Positions 1 through 5,879 of a stretch of 5,879 nt of DNA are shown one piece after another. The stretch comes from Promethearchaeota archaeon (GTDB lineage: Archaea; Asgardarchaeota; Lokiarchaeia; Sigynarchaeales; SOKP01), in the NCBI GenBank assembly GCA_014729315.1, contig WJKD01000580.1, forward strand, positions 1 to 5,879. The letters run 5' to 3'. The position numbers and the translations under genes were made by a program. The notes beneath the pieces are model-generated. The model made no database searches. It saw only the letters and a program-made list of their open reading frames with translations, and was not told where the DNA came from. Each line of letters begins with the position of its first letter. Positions within the stretch are counted from its first letter, which is position 1.

Positions 1-2
1 AC

Positions 3-596
3 CAAACGCTTCAAAAAGTTGACAACATAATGGCAGATTCTTATTTTAAAAAATACCAATTAATTGAAACTATAAAAATTTTTAAAATTAACGGAATCGA
101 ATTAAAGAAACATTTAATAAATGGAGATAAGAAAATTGACGAATTAGATTATCAAATTCTTGAAATTTTAAAAAAATATCAAGGGTCAAAACCTCTTTCA
201 ACTTACGAGATTAAGAATATATTAAAAAACCAATATTCACAATCAACAATATATAATAGAATAAAAAAGCTTGAAACTGAAGATATTATCCTTAATTACG
301 GCCTTAATTTTAATCCAAGAAAGCTCGCTTACCAAGGGAAGTTTATTACGCGCATTAAACCGAAGAATCCATCGAAATATAATCAAATCGCTGAAACTTT
401 AGAAAAGATTCCGTTTATTACTGATCTATTCAGAATCGGTGAACAATATGGCCTACTTGCAATTGTTCGTGTTGATAATATTGGGGATTATGGGAAATTT
501 ATTCAAGACCTTTACAGAAGCGACGATATTGAAGATACCTTTACAAACTTCGTCTTAGACGAAAGAATCAAATATACAAACTTTATTCTGTTCTAA
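3..596 (+). CDS. Lrp/AsnC-type winged-helix transcription regulator, 5' end probably outside the window
   Basis: Likely a DNA-binding regulator of the Lrp/AsnC (feast/famine) type. Counting from the ATG at 30, residues about 36-90 fit the family's helix-turn-helix: an LDYQILEIL-like first helix, then a recognition helix around STIYNRIKKLE, then EDIILNYGLNFNP leading out of the wing. Residues about 100-186 fit the small alpha/beta ligand-binding (RAM) domain in beta-alpha-beta-beta-alpha-beta order, including the GEQYGLLAIVRV hairpin. Family members are usually about 150 residues, with the HTH almost at the N-terminus. Here about 35 extra residues precede it, the ATG at 30 has no Shine-Dalgarno site, and the frame stays open to the window edge with coding-like composition. 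The true start is therefore probably upstream, perhaps after another RAM-like domain; ATG 30 is the alternative. Stop at 594-596. The effector and targets cannot be told. It is followed by a 162-nt gap and a new promoter, so it is probably not co-transcribed with the next gene. Confidence 0.8.
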   Translation, partial: QTLQKVDNIMADSYFKKYQLIETIKIFKINGIELKKHLINGDKKIDELDYQILEILKKYQGSKPLSTYEIKNILKNQYSQSTIYNRIKKLETEDIILNYGLNFNPRKLAYQGKFITRIKPKNPSKYNQIAETLEKIPFITDLFRIGEQYGLLAIVRVDNIGDYGKFIQDLYRSDDIEDTFTNFVLDERIKYTNFILF

Positions 597-691
597 CTTA
601 GATATATAAGAGAGAAATTCTATTATTTAGAATGTAAAAAATCAGTGTAAATAAATATAAGAGTTTGTTGTTATTATTTTTGAAAATTATG

Positions 692-706
692 TCAAAGTTT
701 ATATAG
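692..706 (+). promoter_or_regulatory. Archaeal TATA-box promoter for the first seven-helix protein gene
   Basis: TTTATATA at 698-705 is preceded by a purine-containing stretch (TCAAAG, 692-697) in the BRE position. With the usual 22-27 nt to the start site, transcription would begin near 725-731. That leaves a leader of about 30 nt containing the GAGGT ribosome-binding site. It is the best TATA candidate in the 597-758 gap, but A/T richness makes chance matches common. Confidence 0.5.
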
Positions 707-745
707 AGATGAAAATAAAAATTATTTAATCGGAGTTATTTCGTC

Positions 746-750
746 GAGGT
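746..750 (+). promoter_or_regulatory. Shine-Dalgarno site GAGGT
   Basis: GAGGT ends 8 nt before the ATG at 759. It matches the anti-Shine-Dalgarno end of 16S rRNA and stands out in an A/T-rich leader. It supports 759 as the start of the first membrane protein. Confidence 0.6.
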
Positions 751-758
751 ATTTCAAT

Positions 759-1577
759 ATGGTAGAATCATTTCTGGTAATTATAATACTCGAATTGATA
801 TATGTGTTTCTACAGTTCTCTATTGGAATATTTCTATTTATTCGAACGCTTCAAACAAAATTGCGACATTTGATCTGGTTATCCTTTTTTTTTATTTTAC
901 ATGGAATTCAGTTGTTATTACTAATCGTATTGCCTTATGTACTAGATATTTTTACTGTAAATTGGTCCTTATTTTGCCTTCTTTTATTCGTTAAATTTAC
1001 TTTCTATAAAGAAAGAAAAAGCGCTTTTAAAATTCTTTTAAGTGTGTTTATCTCGGTAAAAATAATAGAACTTTACATTAGGATTTTTTTAGTTGGTTTG
1101 GATCAAAAAATCTCTGTTCCGCAACTTACTCCATTATCCAATTCTTTGATACACATTTATTACTTCTACGCAATAATCATTTTTATCCAAAACGCAACTC
1201 CATCTTTATGGTTATCATTTGCTAGCTTTAATGCATATAGAAATTTGAAAGATATGCATATACAACCCTTGGTTAAAAAACGATATTTACTTTTAGGATT
1301 AATATCGCTATTCATGGTTAGCTATTCAATTTTAATATTTTTTATGCCCTTCCAAGGAGGATTTACTACTGATTATGGATTCTTTATTGGATTATTATTT
1401 TTAGGAAGTATCTTAATATTTTGTACGGGAAACCTTGTTGTTTGGTTGATGCCAAATCGTTTAAAATCTTTTTTAAATGGTGATTACGACTCTGGTCAAG
1501 AATTAACCATATCAGAAAGGGAACTAATCGAGAAAATTAAAATGGAATTGGATGGGGGGCGGATTAAATGGAAATAA
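759..1577 (+). CDS. Seven-helix integral membrane protein, paralogue of the protein at 1956-2747
   Basis: I do not recognise a named family. The 272-residue protein has seven hydrophobic segments, at about residues 5-29, 36-61, 66-83, 89-112, 130-157, 174-197 and 205-231, followed by a charged tail of about 40 residues. Positive residues cluster in the loops after TM1 (KLRH), TM3 (YKERK) and TM5 (KKR) and in the tail. This predicts N-out, C-in topology, as in seven-helix receptors. There is no rhodopsin-type retinal lysine signature in TM7 and no fused signalling domain. The TFYKER loop (81-86), the LKDMHIQP...RY loop (163-176) and the tail from W229 to L264 recur in the second membrane protein, so the two are paralogues. 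The start is supported by GAGGT at 746-750 and a TATA box at 698-705. The stop is at 1575-1577, 20 nt before the preferred start of the next gene. A sensory or receptor role is inference; a transporter subunit is also possible. Confidence 0.85.
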   Translation: MVESFLVIIILELIYVFLQFSIGIFLFIRTLQTKLRHLIWLSFFFILHGIQLLLLIVLPYVLDIFTVNWSLFCLLLFVKFTFYKERKSAFKILLSVFISVKIIELYIRIFLVGLDQKISVPQLTPLSNSLIHIYYFYAIIIFIQNATPSLWLSFASFNAYRNLKDMHIQPLVKKRYLLLGLISLFMVSYSILIFFMPFQGGFTTDYGFFIGLLFLGSILIFCTGNLVVWLMPNRLKSFLNGDYDSGQELTISERELIEKIKMELDGGRIKWK

Positions 1578-1588
1578 TCAAGTATTTA

Positions 1589-1592
1589 GGAG
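1589..1592 (+). promoter_or_regulatory. Shine-Dalgarno site GGAG deciding the start of the small gene
   Basis: GGAG ends 5 nt before the ATG at 1598. This favours 1598 over the in-frame ATG at 1568, which would overlap the upstream gene by 10 nt. The earlier ATG does have a G-rich stretch (1554-1562) just upstream, so it cannot be excluded. Confidence 0.5.
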
Positions 1593-1597
1593 AAAGA

Positions 1598-1843
1598 ATG
1601 GCTCAAAAGATTGAAATTAGTCCTCCTGCCGCCCGTGGATTATTGAAACTCGCGATAAAAGACGAAATGGGCCCCTTCACTCCTCTTAATCAAGTTAATT
1701 TCAATGATTTAAAAAAAGTAATACAGAATTCTCTTTTTAATAGACTTGATGGATTAAAAGTCAATAATCTTAAGGAAATTGTAAAGGATCTCTTAGAAGA
1801 GCTCACGCAAAACCAATCTTTAATCACTATCGCTGGCGTGTAA
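1598..1843 (+). CDS. Small conserved-looking soluble protein between two membrane protein genes
   Basis: I do not recognise this 81-residue protein. It has no membrane segment or signal peptide and no zinc-binding Cys/His set. It begins MAQKIEISPPAARGLLKLAIK, continues with a turn rich in Pro and Gly (EMGPFTPLNQ, about 23-32), then two predicted amphipathic helices (about 35-51 and 55-70), and ends in a hydrophobic stretch, SLITIAGV. Evidence that it is real: a good GGAG site 5 nt before the ATG, tight coupling to the upstream gene, and a local rise in G+C over the PPAARG to GPF region compared with the flanking spacers. An alternative start at 1568 adds ten residues and overlaps the upstream gene by 10 nt. 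Its place between two paralogous seven-helix genes suggests an adaptor binding their shared cytoplasmic tails; this is inference only. Confidence 0.75.
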   Translation: MAQKIEISPPAARGLLKLAIKDEMGPFTPLNQVNFNDLKKVIQNSLFNRLDGLKVNNLKEIVKDLLEELTQNQSLITIAGV

Positions 1844-1955
1844 AGATTAAATATCAGTGTAAATTTTTCAGAGGAATAAAAAATGTTTAAATTTCCGAAG
1901 AAGAATTAATTAATTAGTAGTAAATAAAGATAAAATATCCTTAATAAATTCAAAA

Positions 1956-2747
1956 ATGTTTGTAATTATCTTCTCTATCTTACTTTCTATATTCTTAATT
2001 GGATTAATTATTGTAGGAGTTTTCTTGACAAGAGAAGCTTTTAATAAAAAACTATATAATCTTCTATTAATTTCCGTTGGGTTTTTCTTTATTTCCGTAG
2101 GATTCGTAGGGAATTATGTTTTAAGTTTTAGTGTTATTTTCGAAGAGATCTTCGTATCTACAGGGTTTGTATTGGTAGTGCTATTTACCAATATTACATT
2201 TCACAGAAATAGAGGGACAAAAACTAATCTAATTCTACTGGTTGAAGTTTTTTTAGCCTTAATTATGATTTGTTTTCAAATTATTATTAGATTTTATGTT
2301 TATAATCCAGCTATTTATTACGCACGACTGTTCGTGGACATATTATTTACTTTTTTAACATTTGGTTATCTGGGAATTTCAGCGCTTTTTGTGTATAAAT
2401 CTTTAGAAGATGGGCAAATTCAACCATGGATAATCGTAAGATATAAAATAATCTCATATGTTTCGATAATTTTGAGTTTTCATGCAATCCCTCAAATTTT
2501 GATACCATGGGATGTTGGAACTGATGATCTAACCAATTTTTTCACTTTACTTTCTTATACAATAATTATGGTTCAAGCAGTTGTATTTTCAATAGGTTTT
2601 TGTATCGCTTGGATGATGCCTAAGAACCTCAAGAAATATTTTAATAGCTCCTACGATACACCCCAAGAATTAGAGCTTAGTGAAGAGGCACTACTCAAGA
2701 AAATCAAGATAGAATTAGAGCAAAAGAATAAAGGACCAAATAATTAG
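1956..2747 (+). CDS. Second seven-helix integral membrane protein, paralogue of the protein at 759-1577
   Basis: This 263-residue membrane protein belongs to an unrecognised family. Seven hydrophobic segments lie at about residues 1-24, 34-58, 63-82, 91-113, 121-147, 159-183 and 193-220, followed by a charged C-terminal tail (222-263). The topology is probably N-out, C-in. Shared with the first membrane protein are TF..(K/R).R at residues 81-86 (same numbering in both), L.D..IQP....RY at 150-163, and a gap-free 36-residue match over the end of TM7 and the tail (W219 to L254, 19 identical). Outside these parts the similarity is low, so the duplication is old or the membrane core has diverged for different signals. 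The ATG at 1956 has no Shine-Dalgarno site. The first helix starts immediately, so a later start would destroy TM1. The gene lies 112 nt after the small gene and 109 nt before the histidine kinase, all in the same direction. No catalytic domain is attached; a receptor role is inferred. Confidence 0.85.
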   Translation: MFVIIFSILLSIFLIGLIIVGVFLTREAFNKKLYNLLLISVGFFFISVGFVGNYVLSFSVIFEEIFVSTGFVLVVLFTNITFHRNRGTKTNLILLVEVFLALIMICFQIIIRFYVYNPAIYYARLFVDILFTFLTFGYLGISALFVYKSLEDGQIQPWIIVRYKIISYVSIILSFHAIPQILIPWDVGTDDLTNFFTLLSYTIIMVQAVVFSIGFCIAWMMPKNLKKYFNSSYDTPQELELSEEALLKKIKIELEQKNKGPNN

Positions 2748-2856
2748 AGCTAAAATCCAAATTTTAAAAATATATTCAAATAAAGTTAAATTATTTAATC
2801 GTTATTAATCAAAATAGAAAGAAAAAGTTAGCCTTATTTTGAAGAGAAATTAAGTT

Positions 2857-4365
2857 ATGAATGAAGTTTACAACGCTTTAATAGAAAACTATCCAGAATT
2901 AATTATTGTCACGGATCTTGAAGGTATAATCATAGATGTATCAAATAGCTTCATTAAAACTTATAGAATAGAGAAAAAAGAAGAAATCATGGGTAAGAGT
3001 ATTCTCGACCTCTTGATTTTTCAAGATAGAGAAAGAGCTAAGTCAAATTTCACAAAAATAATCGAAAAAAAATCTATTAAGAATCAAGTTTACCGATTCA
3101 TTAACTCGGACGGCCAGTATTTTCTTGGGTTGACTAATTCGTGTTTAATTCCTGATCTAAAAGAAAAAACTTCTGCTGTTTTTACCATCGTCAAAAACAT
3201 ATCTAATTACGAGAGAATTGAAGCGGATTTGAAAGAAAGCCAGAAAATGTTTCAATTGGTTATAGATAATATCCCTCAATTCATATTTTGGAAAGATTTA
3301 AATTCCGTTTATTTAGGCTGCAATAAAAATTTTGCACGAGTTGCTGGTGTTGGGAAACCAGAAAACATTATCGGAAAAAAAGATCAGGATTTAGTATGGA
3401 GAGATTCTGAGTCTGAATTTTTTTACGAGATAGACCGGTTAGTTATGGAATTAGATAAACCCGAATATCATGTGATTGAGACACAGCTTCAAGCAGATGG
3501 AAAACAAGCATGGTTAGATACAAACAGAATCCCCCTACATAACGAAGAAAATGAAGTCGTTGGAGTTCTCGGTACTTACGAAGATATCACCGATCGAGTA
3601 AAAGCAAGGAAAAAATTGGAGAAGTCTGAAAAAAAATATCGCGAAGCTTATAATCAAGCAAATTTTTATAAAGATATATTTTCTCACGACATTTCCAATA
3701 TCCTCCAAAATATTCAATCCGCAAACGACCTATTGAATATCTATTTAAATTCTAACATCGAAAACCGAATAGAAGATCGAATAAACGACTTGGTGGACAT
3801 TTCAAAAACAATAAAAGAACAGATAATGAGAGGAGCGAGGCTGATAAATAACATTCAAAAATTATCGTATATTGAAGAAAGCCGTATCAATATCAAAAAA
3901 CTCGACTTGTTTGACATTTTAAACGAATCTTTAAGGTATATATCAAATTGGAAGTATAAATATAATGTAAACATTCAAGTGGATACGCCACATAACTCGT
4001 TATATGTCTACGCAAATCATTTCCTTAAAGACATATTTGAAAATATTCTTATTAACGCAATAAAATACAACAATAACAAGATAGTTGAGATTAAAATCAA
4101 TTTGAAAAAAAAAAAAAGAGCAGAAAGAAATTATATCCAGCTTGATTTCATTGACAATGGAATCGGTATTAAGGATGTGAGAAAAGAGAAAATATTTCAA
4201 CGAGCCTATAATAAGGATAAAAGTATAAGTGGATTAGGTCTTGGTTTGTCTTTAGTGAAAAAAATAATAGAATCTTACAACGGGTTTATATGGGTCGAGG
4301 ATAGAATACCAGGATATTATTCGAAAGGCACTAAAGTGATTTTAATGATCCCTGAGGCTCAATAA
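2857..4365 (+). CDS. Soluble PAS-PAS sensor histidine kinase
   Basis: An ATP-dependent histidine autokinase of two-component type, 502 residues. PAS domain 1 covers about 5-118 (ending [18 protein letters not shown]). PAS domain 2 covers about 130-250, with the common [10 protein letters not shown]...YLGCN start and a [13 protein letters not shown]-terminal (PAC) end. A helical linker (about 245-272) leads to the H-box SHDISNILQ with phospho-acceptor His277. The ATP-binding domain is complete: N-box [11 protein letters not shown] (Asn400), G1 box DNGIGI (433-438), F-box IFQRAY (446-451) and G2 box GLGLGL (459-464). No membrane segment and no receiver domain are present, so it is a cytoplasmic kinase sensing an internal signal or a partner; the ligands of both PAS domains are unknown. 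No response regulator lies in the window. The neighbouring seven-helix proteins are plausible membrane inputs (inference). The ATG at 2857 keeps the full first PAS domain but has only a weak GAAGAG purine stretch upstream. A run of 13 A (4105-4117) encodes Lys417-420 just before the G1 box. Confidence 0.93.
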   Translation: MNEVYNALIENYPELIIVTDLEGIIIDVSNSFIKTYRIEKKEEIMGKSILDLLIFQDRERAKSNFTKIIEKKSIKNQVYRFINSDGQYFLGLTNSCLIPDLKEKTSAVFTIVKNISNYERIEADLKESQKMFQLVIDNIPQFIFWKDLNSVYLGCNKNFARVAGVGKPENIIGKKDQDLVWRDSESEFFYEIDRLVMELDKPEYHVIETQLQADGKQAWLDTNRIPLHNEENEVVGVLGTYEDITDRVKARKKLEKSEKKYREAYNQANFYKDIFSHDISNILQNIQSANDLLNIYLNSNIENRIEDRINDLVDISKTIKEQIMRGARLINNIQKLSYIEESRINIKKLDLFDILNESLRYISNWKYKYNVNIQVDTPHNSLYVYANHFLKDIFENILINAIKYNNNKIVEIKINLKKKKRAERNYIQLDFIDNGIGIKDVRKEKIFQRAYNKDKSISGLGLGLSLVKKIIESYNGFIWVEDRIPGYYSKGTKVILMIPEAQ

Positions 4366-4407
4366 TTACCCAAACCTTGCATATTACCGATTATTTCTTA
4401 AGTTAAC

Positions 4408-4445
4408 TGAAAAGTTTCTTATTTTTCAATAAATAGTGCTTTTTT
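4408..4445 (+). terminator. Possible transcription terminator after the histidine kinase gene
   Basis: Two T-rich tracts, at 4422-4426 and 4440-4445, follow the kinase stop codon by about 60-80 nt and precede the promoter of the next gene. Archaeal RNA polymerase commonly terminates at U-runs without a strong hairpin. A weak 6-bp inverted repeat, TGAAAA (4408-4413) with TTTTCA (4423-4428), overlaps the first tract. In DNA this A/T-rich such tracts are frequent, so the call rests on position. Confidence 0.3.
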
Positions 4446-4498
4446 AAAAAACCACGAATAAAAACAATATAACTTTTAGTTCATTTTATACTCTGTCG

Positions 4499-4507
4499 AT
4501 TATATAG
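4499..4507 (+). promoter_or_regulatory. TATA-box promoter for the archaeosine synthase gene
   Basis: ATTATATAG at 4499-4507 centres about 33 nt before the ATG at 4537. The usual 25-27 nt spacing would place the transcription start near 4529-4530, leaving a leader of only about 7 nt. That fits the lack of any Shine-Dalgarno site and suggests a nearly leaderless transcript, separate from the kinase gene. A second, weaker T/A-rich candidate lies at about 4484-4490. Confidence 0.45.
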
Positions 4508-4536
4508 AATTTTTAGAATGTATCGAGTAATATTTA

Positions 4537-5879
4537 ATGATAATAGATTTTGAATTAATTAAGAAAAAGTGTGGGTATTCAAGAGTTGGTAGGATTAAAA
4601 CTCTCAATTCCTCCAAAAATTACCTTAAAACCCCTGTACTTCTAGTACCTATCAATAAAATAGTAATGCAAATTATGGATTTCGTCTTGGAGTTTAAAAA
4701 TCACAGATTTTTTATTATTTCCAACGAAGATTACCTTAAAACTCTATTTTTAAAGGAACAATATGAGAACTCTTATTTTATATTTGCCTACAATGGGACG
4801 TTGTTAAGATTTCAAGAAATTATTAAAAAAAAAAAGGAGAAATTATTAACGAGCAGCGTCATACCCTTAATTCCCTTTAATAATCCTACTACTACTTTAG
4901 ATATCGATTTTACGGTCGATGAAATACACAATTACTTAGAACAAGCGTCAATGATTTTAGAAAAAAATAAAAATCTTGATTTCGGATTAACAATCAGAAC
5001 ATTCCATTATTCAGAAACAATTGATTTGTATCTCTCAACCATTAAAAAACACAAGAATCTGAAGATATTAAATCTAATGGACATATTCGACGATTTAAAT
5101 AGATTCAGACAAATTCTAAAAACAATTATTAAAATAAAAAAAGAATTAGACAACAACCTCATATTGATGGTATCGGGAAGAATACTACCCAACCTTTATC
5201 CTATGTTAATATATTTAGGAGTTGACCTTATAGACAGTAGCTATTTATTATTTCTGTCGAGTGAAAATTTTTATAATACCACCGAGTTCTTATTACCCAT
5301 TTACAAATTAAAATATCTTCCCTGCAATTGTGTAGCATGTAGAGGAAACTTAAGCAAATATTTAGAGGAAAAGTATTCTCTCGAAAAATTACGACTTTTA
5401 TGCGTTCATAATCTTATGAGTGCGAATGCTTTCACGAATAAAATCAAACAGTATCTAAATTACGAGGATTACCGATTTTTAACAGAAAAATCGGCCTTTA
5501 ACGACACCTACATCATATCGATGCTAAAAATATTGGATAAAGAATGCTTTGACGCATTAAAATATGAAACTCCACGCTATAAAAAAATAAAATCAATAAA
5601 GTGTTTAGGTGCATCATCTTATCATCGCCCAGATTTCAACTTATATAGAGAAAGAGTTGTCGAGAGATTCAATCCCGAATCTTGGACAAGGCTAGTTTTC
5701 CTTTTTCCTTGTTCGGCTCAAAAACCCTACTCAAAATCTAACTCACACCAAAAATTTTTAAGAGTTCTCCGAAAATTTAGCGAATTCCCGTCCTTCCAGG
5801 AGTTTATTTTAACTTCTCCTTTAGGCGTAGTTCCACGACAATTAGAGGATATTTATCCACCAAATTCATACGATATCTC
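4537..5879 (+). CDS. arcS: Archaeosine synthase ArcS (TgtA2-type), 3' end outside the window
   Basis: ArcS acts on preQ0 already inserted at position 15 of tRNA. In the known pathway it attaches lysine to the nitrile, and a radical-SAM partner (RaSEA) then releases archaeosine. The frame is open for 447 codons to the window edge. The N-terminal part resembles tRNA-guanine transglycosylase: GYSRVGRI (14-21) and VSGRILPNLYP...GVDLID (about 212-233). It keeps the full zinc site, Cys263-x-Cys265-x2-Cys268 and His291 (in CVHN). The usual transglycosylase PTR sequence after GVDLID is replaced by SSYLLFL, as expected for the ArcS branch rather than TGT itself. The ArcS hallmark PC-x3-KPY-x2-S-x2-H is intact: Pro391, Cys392, Lys396, Pro397, Tyr398, Ser401, His404. 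A C-terminal PUA domain, if present, is beyond the edge. The start is the first ATG after an in-frame stop at 4528-4530, with a TATA box at 4499-4507 and no Shine-Dalgarno site. No partner gene is visible. Confidence 0.9.
   Translation, partial: MIIDFELIKKKCGYSRVGRIKTLNSSKNYLKTPVLLVPINKIVMQIMDFVLEFKNHRFFIISNEDYLKTLFLKEQYENSYFIFAYNGTLLRFQEIIKKKKEKLLTSSVIPLIPFNNPTTTLDIDFTVDEIHNYLEQASMILEKNKNLDFGLTIRTFHYSETIDLYLSTIKKHKNLKILNLMDIFDDLNRFRQILKTIIKIKKELDNNLILMVSGRILPNLYPMLIYLGVDLIDSSYLLFLSSENFYNTTEFLLPIYKLKYLPCNCVACRGNLSKYLEEKYSLEKLRLLCVHNLMSANAFTNKIKQYLNYEDYRFLTEKSAFNDTYIISMLKILDKECFDALKYETPRYKKIKSIKCLGASSYHRPDFNLYRERVVERFNPESWTRLVFLFPCSAQKPYSKSNSHQKFLRVLRKFSEFPSFQEFILTSPLGVVPRQLEDIYPPNSYDI

Noticed and set aside
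5..855. AACGCTTCAAA repeated at 5-15 and 845-855
   Set aside because: Both copies lie in coding sequence of unrelated proteins, and an 11-mer is expected to recur by chance in this length.
1803..1840. Inverted repeat CACGC (1803-1807) and GCGTG (1836-1840) at the end of the small gene
   Set aside because: The stem is only 5 bp with a 28-nt loop inside coding sequence and is not followed by a T-run, so there is no reason to call it a terminator.
1568..1843. Longer version of the small gene starting at ATG 1568
   Set aside because: It is possible, since G-rich sequence lies just upstream, but it would overlap the previous gene by 10 nt. The ATG at 1598 has a better-formed GGAG site at 5 nt spacing.
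3535..3717. Reverse-strand reading frame of 60 codons
   Set aside because: It lies wholly inside the kinase gene opposite the PAS2/H-box coding region. Its product is a biased run of hydrophobic residues typical of antisense of A-rich codons, with no motif.
4000..4200. Reverse-strand reading frame of 66 codons
   Set aside because: It is antisense to the N-box and G1-box region of the kinase, whose motifs prove the + strand frame. The Phe-rich product reflects the A-run.
5007..5192. Reverse-strand reading frame of 61 codons
   Set aside because: It is antisense to the archaeosine synthase gene, whose zinc site and hallmark motif establish the + strand frame.
1..5879. CRISPR arrays, tRNA or rRNA genes, insertion sequences
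   Set aside because: No regularly spaced repeats, no tRNA-like T-loop/anticodon arrangement, no transposase motifs or terminal inverted repeats were seen on either strand. All gaps between genes are shorter than 200 nt.

Overview
This window is strongly AT-rich and gene-dense. Every gene I can support lies on the + strand. The origin looks archaeal. The 3' gene is an archaeosine synthase (ArcS/TgtA2-type), an enzyme family of archaeal tRNA modification. The first gene is a winged-helix regulator of the Lrp/AsnC type, and two genes have convincing TATA boxes about 25-35 nt upstream of the start codon or leader. Low G+C combined with PAS histidine kinases and orphan seven-helix membrane proteins would suit an Asgard (Lokiarchaeia-like) or similar mesophilic archaeon. 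That placement is an inference, not something the sequence proves.

Layout: (1) 3-596, an Lrp/AsnC-type transcription regulator whose frame is still open at the left edge. (2) 597-758, an intergenic region with a good TATA box and a Shine-Dalgarno site. (3) 759-2747, a three-gene block: a seven-helix membrane protein, a small soluble protein of 81 residues, and a second seven-helix membrane protein paralogous to the first. (4) 2857-4365, a soluble PAS-PAS histidine kinase with a complete set of catalytic motifs. (5) 4366-4536, an intergenic region with T-rich terminator-like tracts and a TATA box. (6) 4537-5879, the 5' part of an arcS gene that runs off the right edge.

The likely biological unit is the middle block. 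The two membrane proteins share signatures confined to their predicted cytoplasmic parts: the TM3-TM4 loop, the TM5-TM6 loop and a C-terminal tail with 19 of 36 identical residues. This suggests they present the same docking surface to a partner while their membrane and outer parts have diverged. The small protein between them and the membrane-less kinase after them are the obvious candidate partners, forming a possible split membrane-sensing system. No response regulator or transporter component is present, so the output is unknown. The ArcS gene appears to be a separate, housekeeping transcription unit.
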